The translations under genes and the position numbers were made by a program. This document shows, piece after piece, positions 34,144 to 41,475 of a stretch of DNA of 64,000 bases. Under the pieces are notes generated by a model. The model searched no databases. It saw nothing but the letters and a program-made list of their open reading frames with translations, and was not told the DNA's origin. Positions within the stretch are counted from its first letter, which is position 1. Every line of letters starts with the position of its first letter. Origin of the DNA: Segatella copri. GTDB taxonomy: Bacteria > Bacteroidota > Bacteroidia > Bacteroidales > Bacteroidaceae. Location: the NCBI RefSeq assembly GCF_009494395.1, contig NZ_VZCB01000045.1, positions 1 to 64,000 on the forward strand. Direction: 5' to 3'.

Positions 34144-35325
34144 CTATTCCCCTTCAGCAATCCTTTCCGCCATCTCGTTCAGCTCCAGGCATTCCTCTCT
34201 GGTAATAGTTTTCTTCTCCATATGATACTCCCAGGGGCTAATCTGCAGCAGCAGCCCTTCAGAGCAAGCATCGAAGCTCTCCCCACAAGGCTTATACAAC
34301 CGTGGAAAACCATTCTCCCTCAAAAGCACGATCCTGTACCCCCGATTCATAGCCTCGCGCAAAACCTCCTTCTCCTTTATTGAAATAGCAGCGCTCACCA
34401 GCACGCCTCCACGTTCGCCGCAAGCCAGCCATTCCTTGCGCAAGCGGCACAAATCCTCCTCCGAATACCTGCGATGCACAATCACCGCCACCTTATCAGG
34501 AATATCGAGCAAGAAACAGTTACCCACCATCTGGCATCTGCGTCCCGCCACCACCTTATTCAGCATCACAGTAAAAAGCTCAGGGTTCATCCTCTTGACC
34601 ATCAGTCTTCTAGGGTTATCATCCAAGTACTTCTTCCACCTCTTCAGTTGGCCTTCATGCAGCAGAAGCTTGTCATTGTACCCCAATTCAAAGAGCCCCT
34701 TTCCAGTCATCTTTTTCATCCCACAAATTCTCCTGTAGGCCCTGTTGCATCCCAGCTTGAATCCTTTCACCACCATTCCCAGCGAATCCATCTCCTTTCC
34801 TCTTTTCGCCGTCATCCCCATAGAATCAGCTTTCTCCTCGCTTGTCAAGGCAGCGGCGTTCTCCTCGCTCGTCAAGGCAGCGGCGTTCTCCTGGCTCGTC
34901 AAGGCAGCGGCTTTCTCCATAGTCTCCGCCGAGGTCTGTCCCCCTCTCGCCTCCGTTCCAAGCGATTCCATCGCTTGGTCCCCTCTCAAGTCCTCCTTCA
35001 CCCTCACAATCAAGTGCACATGATCCGGCATGATGCAAACCTTCCAAACCTCCACCTGGGGATAATATCTGTGAATTTTCGGAATTTCCTCCGTCACGAT
35101 AGCCGTTCCCAATTCCGAAAGCATCACCTTAGGCGCATCGCCATCCCCCGGTCGAGCATTCACCCGTCCCTCCAGTCTTCCCAGCAGAGGCATGCGTCCC
35201 TCCACCACAAGCGTCAGCATATAAGTCCCTTTCTCATGGTAATCATGCCAGGGGCTCCTGCGTTTCATAGAGTGCCTGGTTTCGCGCACCTCCAGTCCTC
35301 TAGCTATAGCTTCATCTCTTTCCAT
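34144..35325 (-). CDS. REP-associated-type Y1 transposase with an inserted repeat and a C-terminal Rossmann-like domain
   Basis: A 393-residue protein. Residues about 30-110 and 185-240 form an IS200/Y1 (HUH) nuclease: the H102-V-H104 metal motif in MPDHVHLIV, the probable catalytic Y197 in NRAYRRI, and NPRRLMVKR after it, as in REP-associated transposases. Between the HUH motif and the tyrosine helix lies an insert of about 72 residues: the palindromic repeat translated as GDQAMESLGTEARGG (115-129) and four AAALTSEEN-type nonapeptide repeats (138-165). Residues about 240-393 (GGVLVSAAISIKEKEVLREA, then VLLRENGF, and LLQISPWEYH) resemble a DprA/SMF-like Rossmann domain. The HUH core looks intact, so activity is possible. 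Confidence 0.85.
   Translation of the reverse strand: MERDEAIARGLEVRETRHSMKRRSPWHDYHEKGTYMLTLVVEGRMPLLGRLEGRVNARPGDGDAPKVMLSELGTAIVTEEIPKIHRYYPQVEVWKVCIMPDHVHLIVRVKEDLRGDQAMESLGTEARGGQTSAETMEKAAALTSQENAAALTSEENAAALTSEEKADSMGMTAKRGKEMDSLGMVVKGFKLGCNRAYRRICGMKKMTGKGLFELGYNDKLLLHEGQLKRWKKYLDDNPRRLMVKRMNPELFTVMLNKVVAGRRCQMVGNCFLLDIPDKVAVIVHRRYSEEDLCRLRKEWLACGERGGVLVSAAISIKEKEVLREAMNRGYRIVLLRENGFPRLYKPCGESFDACSEGLLLQISPWEYHMEKKTITREECLELNEMAERIAEGE
34831..34914. repeat. 27-base tandem repeats inside the transposase gene
   Basis: About three units of 27 bases, starting TCCTCGCTCGTCAAGGCAGC on the plus strand, encode AAALTSEEN nonapeptides. The array is in frame and lies 5' (plus strand) of palindrome copy B, with a short spacer. 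Confidence 0.85.
34941..34987. repeat. Palindromic repeat copy B, inside the transposase gene
   Basis: The same flank (CCCCTCTCGCCTCCGTTC) and palindrome (34958-34978) as copy A, inserted in frame between the HUH motif and the catalytic tyrosine. Confidence 0.9.
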
Positions 35326-35447
35326 AATAATCCTAATAATATTGTTAATAATAAAGTTCCCTCCTCATCCTCTCGCATAGCAGAAGCAACTCCTTCCTCC
35401 CTTCGTAGCAGAAGCAGCTCCCGCCTTCTCTTCGAGTCTGAGTCTTG

Positions 35448-35490
35448 TCCCCCTCTCGCCTCCGTTCCAAGCGATTCCATCGCTTGGTCC
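35448..35490. repeat. Palindromic repeat copy C, 5' of the transposase gene
   Basis: The flank and palindrome (35467-35487) match copy A. On the plus-strand 5' side there is a short duplication: TAGCAGAAGCAACTCC (near 35379) and TAGCAGAAGCAGCTCC (near 35406). The copy lies about 120 bases upstream of the transposase start codon. Confidence 0.88.
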
Positions 35491-35590
35491 CCCATCTTCG
35501 CCAGCCCCCTCATCTTCATCCTTCCTTCCTTCACTATCTCCTTCACCCGTTCCTCAATCTTCCGCCACGGCTGCCTCAGGTTCACAGTTC

Positions 35591-35812
35591 TCACATAGAT
35601 GCGATGCCCCGGAAGATGCCCAAGATGACTCCCAAAATGATTCCCCAGAAGCCGCTCCAGCAAACCCTCTGTAACCCGAATTTCCTCAAATGAGGAAATC
35701 TTGTCAAAGTCTTTAGCAACCTGGCTCTGATGTCCTCATCAATACCTTCTATCCTCATCAGCCTCTTCAAGGTAGAAAAGATAACCCGGTTGATGACCAC
35801 ATCCAGAGTCAA
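35591..35812 (-). other. Shifted continuation of the upstream small gene
   Basis: This frame (73 residues, LTLDVVINRVIFSTLKRLM through a hydrophobic C-terminal helix FWGIILGVILGIF) begins exactly where the 103-residue gene loses its sense, in the +1 frame. A single skipped base in GACGAAATTG (near 35811) would join them into one protein of about 150 residues with a membrane anchor. It is therefore read as the 3' part of a frameshifted gene, with only a TTG available as an independent start. Confidence 0.45.
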
Positions 35813-36050
35813 TTTCGTCTATTCTGCCTGTCAGGAGTTTGCTCACTTCTGTGGCATCCTCCGCTTTCTTGGTTTCCAATACCGAGTTTACCCCGCAGGC
35901 CTCTTTAGCGACCTTGCAGATAACCTTGTTTGAGCCTACGCAGGCATAGCCACCGGGCTTGGTTTTGTCTATTTTCAGAAATTCCAGAAAGGCTTCCTTC
36001 CCCTGTTCCTGGCTTTTCCCTTCTAATTTAAAAATATTCTTATCTGCCAT
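35739..36050 (-). CDS. Small hypothetical protein, probably frameshifted
   Basis: A 103-residue frame of no known family (MADKNIFKLEGKSQEQGKEA start; lysine- and glutamate-rich). Up to about residue 78 (KLLTGRIDEI) it reads as a normal protein. The last 25 residues (CGHQPGYLFYLEEADEDRRY) look unlike protein, while the +1 frame over the same bases is well formed. It is divergent from the 77-residue gene at 36226, with duplicated GATCTAAGAAGATCT sites between them. Confidence 0.5.
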   Translation of the reverse strand: MADKNIFKLEGKSQEQGKEAFLEFLKIDKTKPGGYACVGSNKVICKVAKEACGVNSVLETKKAEDATEVSKLLTGRIDEIDSGCGHQPGYLFYLEEADEDRRY

Positions 36051-36097
36051 ATTTATTGTCTTATTTATAAGTTGTTTTGTAATTATATTTTTAGTTG

Positions 36098-36143
36098 GAT
36101 CTAAGAAGATCTTAATCCCATGGGTATCGATCTAAGAAGATCT
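36098..36143. promoter_or_regulatory. Duplicated GATCTAAGAAGATCT sites
   Basis: The 15-base word GATCTAAGAAGATCT occurs at 36098-36112 and 36129-36143, 31 bases apart (three helical turns), between two divergent small genes. A related GATCTTCTATC overlaps the promoter at 36174. These look like binding sites for a regulator (inference). Confidence 0.45.
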
Positions 36144-36173
36144 AATTGATTTGTTCATTTCGATAGGATCTTC

Positions 36174-36181
36174 TATCTTTG
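36174..36181 (+). promoter_or_regulatory. -7 box of the 77-residue gene
   Basis: TATCTTTG, 45 bases before the ATG at 36226, partly overlapped by the GATCTTC repeat. Confidence 0.5.
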
Positions 36182-36225
36182 CAACGTGTTTGATAATTAT
36201 ATCGTAGAATTTAACAACGAAATTT

Positions 36226-36459
36226 ATGGAAAAACAATGGATTTCAACTATTGAGCTGCTTAACTTTCTGAAGGAACATCCTAATAAGGAGAAAGAATGC
36301 AGACTCAATTTGGGCTATGGCCTAGGTTCCACCCATTATTGGTATTGGGACCCCGAGACAAACATGTTCATGCACTCCCGCGACTGGGATTTTGAGCCTT
36401 ATACCGCAAGTCAAGTGGTTAAATGGTACGGGGAAGGCAAATGGAAGATTGAACAATGA
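36226..36459 (+). CDS. Small hypothetical protein, aromatic-rich
   Basis: A 77-residue soluble protein of unknown family, rich in tryptophan and tyrosine (STHYWYWDPETNMFMH, VVKWYGEGKWKIEQ). It has a clear promoter and an A-rich start region. Its last 138 bases overlap a convergent minus-strand frame. Confidence 0.6.
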   Translation: MEKQWISTIELLNFLKEHPNKEKECRLNLGYGLGSTHYWYWDPETNMFMHSRDWDFEPYTASQVVKWYGEGKWKIEQ

Positions 36460-36621
36460 ATTGAGAGTGGGGGTGAACGAATAGTTCATCCCCTTGTCGG
36501 TTCTGCTTGGGAGAACTGCATCAAGAGGTAGCTCTCTCAGCGAATAATCCAGCAATGCCACGTTATGCTTCAGTATCTGCTTGGCTTTTTCCTGATTATA
36601 TGTTCTTTCTATTTTTGCCAT
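36322..36621 (-). CDS. Possible small hypothetical protein, convergent overlap
   Basis: A 99-residue frame starting MAKIERTYNQEKAKQILKH with a TAACTTTG promoter box at 36652-36659. The first 50 residues look like protein; the rest lies antisense to the 77-residue gene and may be only a shadow. Either a real overlapping gene or one that lost its stop. Confidence 0.35.
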   Translation of the reverse strand: MAKIERTYNQEKAKQILKHNVALLDYSLRELPLDAVLPSRTDKGMNYSFTPTLNSLFNLPFAFPVPFNHLTCGIRLKIPVAGVHEHVCLGVPIPIMGGT

Positions 36622-36651
36622 AATCGAAACCAGCTTTTTGTTTTTATGCCG

Positions 36652-36659
36652 CAAAGTTA
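36652..36659 (-). promoter_or_regulatory. -7 box of the convergent small frame
   Basis: Minus-strand TAACTTTG, 30 bases before the ATG at 36621. Confidence 0.4.
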
Positions 36660-36700
36660 AGATTATTATTTGGAATAAGCAAAGTTTTTGGGGCTTTTTC

Positions 36701-36731
36701 TTGGCGGTTTATCAGAAAATGAGTAGTTTTG
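36701..36731 (+). promoter_or_regulatory. Promoter of the MBL-fold hydrolase gene
   Basis: TAGTTTTG (36724-36731) with TTGG (36701-36704) 19 bases upstream. Confidence 0.6.
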
Positions 36732-36823
36732 CGGACGTGAATCTTCTCTGTAATAAGAGAATCAAATCTTCCTGATGATGAGGGAATCTGTTCCTGATGG
36801 GGGAGATTGAGATAAAACAAAAT

Positions 36824-37699
36824 ATGAATCATAACGAAAATAGCGAAGAGATGAATCAAATTACGATGCTCGGAACGGGAAATGCTACGGTTTCCCAGAT
36901 TTATAACACCTGTTTTGTGCTCCAGACTTCCAGCACCCTGATGCTGGTGGATGCGGGCGGAGGAAACGGAATCCTCTCGCAGTTGAAGAAGGTGAATGTT
37001 CAGATTTCTGACATTCATCATCTCTTCGTTACCCATGCCCATACCGACCACGTGCTGGGGGTAATCTGGGTAATCCGAATGGTGGCACAATGTAAGGGAT
37101 ACGAGGGATTGCTCCATGTGTATGGCAACGACAAGGTGATGAAGGTGATCAAGACCATCATCGACATGATTCTTGCCAAGAAGCAACTGGCTAAGGTGGC
37201 TGAAAGGGTGGTGTTCCATCAGCTGGAAGATGGCGATTGTTTTGAGGTGGGGGATATGAAGCTGGAATGCTTTGATATTCAATCTACTAAGGAGAAGCAG
37301 TTCGGATTCCGAGCTGAGCTGCCTGCTGTTTCTGAAGATAATGCTGCATCTGATAATGCTTCTGAAGATAATCATGCTAAGCCTTTGGTCCTGGCGTGTC
37401 TGGGCGATGAGCCTTATAACGAGCAGAACCGTCGCTACATAGAAGGGGCGGACTGGATGATGTGCGAGGCGTTCTGCCTTTATGCCGACCGAGATACGTT
37501 CAAACCTTACGAGAAATGCCACAGCACGGCGCTTGATGCCGGAAAACTGGCGGAGGAACTGGGGGTGAAGAATCTTATCCTGTATCATACGGAGGAGAAA
37601 ACGCTCGCTACCCGTAAAGAAAATTATACCCGTGAAGCTGCCAAGAACTTCAAGGGTAGAATCTTCGTTCCGGATGATTTGGAGGTGATAGAGCTGTAG
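36824..37699 (+). CDS. Metallo-beta-lactamase-fold hydrolase (RNase Z-like)
   Basis: A 291-residue cytoplasmic hydrolase. The core starts at MLGTGNATVSQ, followed by LMLVDAGGG and the metal motif THAHTDHVLG, then a late CHSTALDAGKLAEELGVKNLILYHT segment, as in RNase Z-like phosphodiesterases. Near residue 180 there is a short acidic tandem (SEDNAASDNASEDN). The ATG at 36824 follows an A-rich lead; an ATG at 36797 would add nine residues. The substrate is unknown. Confidence 0.85.
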   Translation: MNHNENSEEMNQITMLGTGNATVSQIYNTCFVLQTSSTLMLVDAGGGNGILSQLKKVNVQISDIHHLFVTHAHTDHVLGVIWVIRMVAQCKGYEGLLHVYGNDKVMKVIKTIIDMILAKKQLAKVAERVVFHQLEDGDCFEVGDMKLECFDIQSTKEKQFGFRAELPAVSEDNAASDNASEDNHAKPLVLACLGDEPYNEQNRRYIEGADWMMCEAFCLYADRDTFKPYEKCHSTALDAGKLAEELGVKNLILYHTEEKTLATRKENYTREAAKNFKGRIFVPDDLEVIEL

Positions 37700-37710
37700 G
37701 ATTTTCTTTG

Positions 37711-37890
37711 TCCCACAGATTTCTTTGTCCCACAGATTTCACAGATTTACACAGATTCTTGACCTGTTCGGTTTTTGGATAAAAAGGCACGCAGATTTCG
37801 CAGATTTTTTTGTTTGGATATTTGGGGGATTCTCCTCCCGTTTATGGCAAGAATGAATCTGTGTAAATCTGTGGTATCTGTGGGACTTTT
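37711..37890. repeat. Inverted dispersed repeat, TCTGTG type
   Basis: The left arm (TCCCACAGATTTC, partly duplicated at 37711-37750, plus a second half-unit near 37787-37806) pairs with the right arm at 37855-37885, followed by TTTT. It is the same family as 17243-17332 and ends both the hydrolase gene and the convergent cyd operon. Confidence 0.7.
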
Positions 37891-37916
37891 GAAGAGACTC
37901 ACTTTCCCTGTCTTTT

Positions 37917-39080
37917 TTAATACGCTTCTCCCTGCTCTATTTCTTCCTGCGTGATGCGCTTGCGGTCGATGGCACGCCAGGCGAAGACGATGTAGGCTAG
38001 GACGAACGGGATGAGGAGGGAAACTATCGCCATGGTGCGGAGCGTGAACTCGCTGCTGCAGCTGTTGGCGAGGGTGAGCGAACTCTGAAGGTCGATGTTC
38101 GACGGATAGTAGACGGTATTGTTCCAGCCGGCTATCAGCAGCAGAACCAGCACGGTGAGCACGGTTCCGATGCCCGTAAACCAGATTCCCTTTCTATACT
38201 GCACGCTTCTTGATGACTTGTAAATGCCTAAGAGAACGAGTACTACACCTATTAATAATATTACAAGCAAGATTGGCATCTCCAGAAGATTGTGAAGATA
38301 CTTCATGCTCTCTATCGTAATGCTGCCCGCAGATGCTGCGCTCATTCCTGCTTCTGCTGCTGTGCTGAATCCGTCCTTTATCATCAATCTGATGAGGAAT
38401 GGCAGGAAGAACAATAGGAAAATCAGGGCATTCCATGGCAACTGGCGGGTGCAGCGCTCCTGAATCTGCTGGTGCTCGATGTTGTTCTTGATGTAGAGCA
38501 TGCCCAGAATGCGGGCTAGCATCAGTACGGCAAGTCCCAGCACCACATTCCATGGGTCGAGCAGAGCATCAAGACCATGACTGGCGTTTGCCCATCGGCT
38601 GATGACGGGTTGCAGACTGTTGGTAATATTGCCCTTATCAATCAGAAAATTGCTGCCGTTGAAGAAGGTGGCTACGGCGCCGCCAAGGAGCAGAGGACCT
38701 ACAATGCCGTTGATGATAAGACAGATCTGAAAGGTCTTTGGTCCAAGAAAATTACCTATCTTGTTCTGAAATTCATAGCTCACGGCTTGAATCACAAACG
38801 AGAACAGGATGATCATCCACAGCCAGTAGGCTCCGCCGAAACTTGTGCTGTAGAACAGTGGGAACGAGGCGAAGAAGGCTCCGCCGAAGGTGACGAGCGT
38901 GGTGAAGGTGAACTCCCACTTTCTGCCCGTGGAGTTGATGATGAGGCGACGCTCTTCTTCCGTTTTTCCCAAACAGAAAATCAAGGTGTTGGCTCCCTGT
39001 ACAAACATGAGAAACACCAGCAGGGCTCCTAATAATGATACGAGGAACCACCAGTATGATTGCAAAAATTCGTATGTCAT
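37917..39080 (-). CDS. cydB: Cytochrome bd ubiquinol oxidase subunit II
   Basis: A 387-residue polytopic membrane protein, second subunit of the bd-type terminal oxidase that reduces oxygen with quinol. It begins MTYEFLQSYWWFLVSLLGALL and has about nine hydrophobic helices, with the FVQGANTL motif and the GRKWEFTFTTLVTFGGAFFA segment typical of Bacteroidota CydB. It lies downstream of cydA. The enzyme helps anaerobes such as these consume traces of oxygen. Confidence 0.95.
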   Translation of the reverse strand: MTYEFLQSYWWFLVSLLGALLVFLMFVQGANTLIFCLGKTEEERRLIINSTGRKWEFTFTTLVTFGGAFFASFPLFYSTSFGGAYWLWMIILFSFVIQAVSYEFQNKIGNFLGPKTFQICLIINGIVGPLLLGGAVATFFNGSNFLIDKGNITNSLQPVISRWANASHGLDALLDPWNVVLGLAVLMLARILGMLYIKNNIEHQQIQERCTRQLPWNALIFLLFFLPFLIRLMIKDGFSTAAEAGMSAASAGSITIESMKYLHNLLEMPILLVILLIGVVLVLLGIYKSSRSVQYRKGIWFTGIGTVLTVLVLLLIAGWNNTVYYPSNIDLQSSLTLANSCSSEFTLRTMAIVSLLIPFVLAYIVFAWRAIDRKRITQEEIEQGEAY

Positions 39081-39167
39081 AATACTTTCGGGTTTTGTTG
39101 TTTACTGAAAAACTATCCTATGATTCTTTTCGAAATCTTTCTGAAAAAACATTGATTATCAGAGAGA

Positions 39168-40706
39168 TTATTCATATTCCGGTCCTTTCTTAATCTGCTT
39201 CACCAGGATGCTGATTTCTACGGCAAGCATGGTGGTGAAGAGTGCCAGGAAGATGAAGAAGGTGGTGGCCACGCTGCCTGCCTCGACGTCGGAGATGGCG
39301 GCGCTTACTGGCAGCAGGTCTTGGATGGTCCAAGGCTGGCGACCGATTTCTGCTACTATCCAGCCCGATTCTGAGGCGATGTAAGCCAGCGGAATCATGA
39401 TGATGGCGGAAATGAGGAACCATCGGTATTGGGCGATTTCCTTCTTATAAACCAAAAATAGGCTGAGGGCGAAGAAGAGGATGAGCAGGCAGCCTACTCC
39501 CACCATCAGGCGGAAGGCGTAGAAGCAGATAGGGATGCTCGGCACCAGTTCCCTGGCGTCCTTGATGTAACCATATCCGAAGTATTTCATGTTCTCCCTG
39601 AGGATAGGAAGCTGGTCTTGCGCCTTGGTTTCGCGATAGGTTTTCAGGGCAACAATCGCCTTCTTGCCCCGGGCTATCTTCTCCTGCACGGATGGTTCCC
39701 GGGTGCCATCCTCTTTAGTGTAACCCTTGAGAATATCGTTCACACCTGGCACGTAGCCATCGGCTGTGCGGGTGGCTAAGAACGAGAGCATGTTAGGGAT
39801 GGCGATGCGCATGGCTGGCTCCTGCTCGTTTTCGTAATCCGGCTGCCGGAAGGGATGAACGGCTGCTATCGCCGTGAGGCTCTCACCCTTTCCACCATTA
39901 TATAATGCTTCCATCGCAGCCAGTTTCATTGGCTGCACCTGTGCCACCCGATAGGCGGAATTGTCGCCGGTCATCGCAGCCAGCAGGGTGGCGATGAGTC
40001 CTACGCCGGCACCCATCTTGATGCTCGCCTTGGCAAGTTGGGTTTCTCTCTTCTTCAGGAGATACCAGCAGCTTACGGCTACCACGAAGGTGGCGCCGAT
40101 GATCCAGGATGAAGTAACGGTATGGGTAAACTTGTTGATAGCGAATGGCGAGAGTGCCACATCCATAAACGAAGTCATCTCGAAGCGCATGGTGTCGGGA
40201 TTGAATTCCTGCCCCACCGGATATTGCATCCAGGCGTTGGCTACGAGAATCCACCATGCAGAAATGGTGGCGCCAAGTCCCGTGAGCCAGGTGGAGGCAA
40301 GGTGGAAGCCCCGGCTCACCTTATCCCAGCCGAAGAACATTACCGCCACGAAGGTGCTCTCCATGAAGAATGCCAGGATGCCTTCGATGGCTAGGGGAGC
40401 GCCGAACACGTCGCCCACGAACCAGGAGTAGTTGCTCCAGTTGGTTCCGAATTCAAACTCCAGGATGATGCCTGTGGCAACACCCATGGCGAAGTTTATG
40501 CCAAAGAGTTTTTGCCAGAAACGGGTTACGTGCTTCCAGAACGGTTTGTTGGTGCGGTAGTAACATGTTTCGGCGATGCCCATGATTACTGCCAGTCCCA
40601 GGGTGAGCGGGACGAACAGCCAATGGTAGATGGCCGTGAGTGCGAATTGCGCCCTCGACCAGTCGATGGTGGCTGATGTAATGTCTAACAATAGATTTGT
40701 CATCAT
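39168..40706 (-). CDS. cydA: Cytochrome bd ubiquinol oxidase subunit I
   Basis: A 512-residue haem-binding subunit. The haem ligand H28 lies in ALTAIYHWLFVPLTLG, and the conserved segments FGINFAMGVATGI, FMESTFVAVMFFGW, NAWMQYPVGQEF and GWIVAEIGRQPW follow in order. The quinol-binding loop between them is of medium length (about 250-350). It is second in the operon, after the DUF4492 gene. Confidence 0.97.
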   Translation of the reverse strand: MMTNLLLDITSATIDWSRAQFALTAIYHWLFVPLTLGLAVIMGIAETCYYRTNKPFWKHVTRFWQKLFGINFAMGVATGIILEFEFGTNWSNYSWFVGDVFGAPLAIEGILAFFMESTFVAVMFFGWDKVSRGFHLASTWLTGLGATISAWWILVANAWMQYPVGQEFNPDTMRFEMTSFMDVALSPFAINKFTHTVTSSWIIGATFVVAVSCWYLLKKRETQLAKASIKMGAGVGLIATLLAAMTGDNSAYRVAQVQPMKLAAMEALYNGGKGESLTAIAAVHPFRQPDYENEQEPAMRIAIPNMLSFLATRTADGYVPGVNDILKGYTKEDGTREPSVQEKIARGKKAIVALKTYRETKAQDQLPILRENMKYFGYGYIKDARELVPSIPICFYAFRLMVGVGCLLILFFALSLFLVYKKEIAQYRWFLISAIIMIPLAYIASESGWIVAEIGRQPWTIQDLLPVSAAISDVEAGSVATTFFIFLALFTTMLAVEISILVKQIKKGPEYE

Positions 40707-40781
40707 AGTTGAACGGTTTTAAAATTGTTATTATATAATGTTTTTGTATTTTTTCGATGTGGTAGTTGGGAATTCAGAACT

Positions 40782-41009
40782 TTATCTGTTCAGGATTTCT
40801 TTGGAAACGAAGCCAGCCTTGTCTCCGTTTTTTGCATTACTGTTAATATAATTCGGAAAGAAGAAGAGCTTGAGCACCAGGAAGATGATGGCAAGCTTGA
40901 TGAGGATGACAGCCCAGAGCGTCTTGCCCAGGGTCATCGTCCTGAAACCATCGTAATAGAGATGGAAAATCCGGGATAGCAGTCCTTGCTTCATTTCTTC
41001 CTTCTTCAT
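40782..41009 (-). CDS. DUF4492 small membrane protein of the cyd operon
   Basis: A 75-residue protein with FYxDGFRxMTLGKTLW pattern (YYDGFRTMTLGKTLWAVIL) and one strong hydrophobic helix (AVILIKLAIIFLVLKLFFF), the DUF4492 family. It sits in front of cydA in many Bacteroidota and may be the counterpart of the small CydX-type subunit (inference). The ATG at 41009 is chosen over the GTG two codons upstream. Confidence 0.88.
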   Translation of the reverse strand: MKKEEMKQGLLSRIFHLYYDGFRTMTLGKTLWAVILIKLAIIFLVLKLFFFPNYINSNAKNGDKAGFVSKEILNR

Positions 41010-41037
41010 AATCACTCTTTCTTTTTGATTTCTGCTG

Positions 41038-41069
41038 CAAATCTACAATAAAATTATGTAACTACCAAA
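41038..41069 (-). promoter_or_regulatory. Promoter of the cyd operon
   Basis: Minus-strand TAGATTTG (41038-41045) with TTTG 19 bases upstream (41066-41069). Confidence 0.6.
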
Positions 41070-41238
41070 TGTTTTGTTGAAAAAGTTACAAAAAAGGTTG
41101 TTTTTAGGTATCTCATAAAGAAGTTGTTTAAAAGTCTTTCTTTTGACTTTCATCTGTTTATCCATCCAAAAGAATCTATCTTCTCTAAAAACTTGCTTTT
41201 TATTCCTTTATGTTAAAATCTCTTCCTCAAAAATAGCT

Positions 41239-41246
41239 TATCTTTG
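41239..41246 (+). promoter_or_regulatory. -7 box of the methyltransferase remnant
   Basis: TATCTTTG, 63 bases before the ATG at 41309; the promoter is still intact although the gene is broken. Confidence 0.5.
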
Positions 41247-41308
41247 CAATCTCATTACAAGAAATGAGATGCAAAAAAACTTATCATATAAAATAGGAGA
41301 AAAGAAAA

Positions 41309-41475
41309 ATGGAAAAGAATGAAATGAAAGAAAATAAGGAAAATGTGGTGATTGATGATTTCGACTTCTCTCTGATAGCCGATTTCTTCAAGAGGGGGTA
41401 GATAGACAAGGTCCTGGAGGCGAGGCTGCAGGATTTCTGGAGTTATTGCAAGCCATCATCAGGTTCTTGCAATAA
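41309..41475 (+). pseudogene. Remnant of a SAM-dependent methyltransferase
   Basis: A 30-residue frame (ending VVIDDFDFSLIADFFKRG) stops at 41401. Three bases later, in another frame, RQGPGGEAAGFLELL continues to a stop at 41475. Together they match the N-terminus of a common Bacteroidota class I methyltransferase (IDDFDFSLI...RQGPG). The shift occurs next to a run of five G (41394-41398). The rest of the gene is absent; its 3' end overlaps the convergent AraC gene. Confidence 0.6.

Noticed and set aside
34474-35598. 374-residue plus-strand frame over the transposase
   Set aside because: Antisense shadow, rich in Ser, His and Pro without any domain pattern.
35304-35663. 119-residue minus-strand frame carrying palindrome copy C
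   Set aside because: Only a TTG start, overlap with the transposase start and with the shifted small gene, and low-complexity sequence. A real peptide cannot be excluded.
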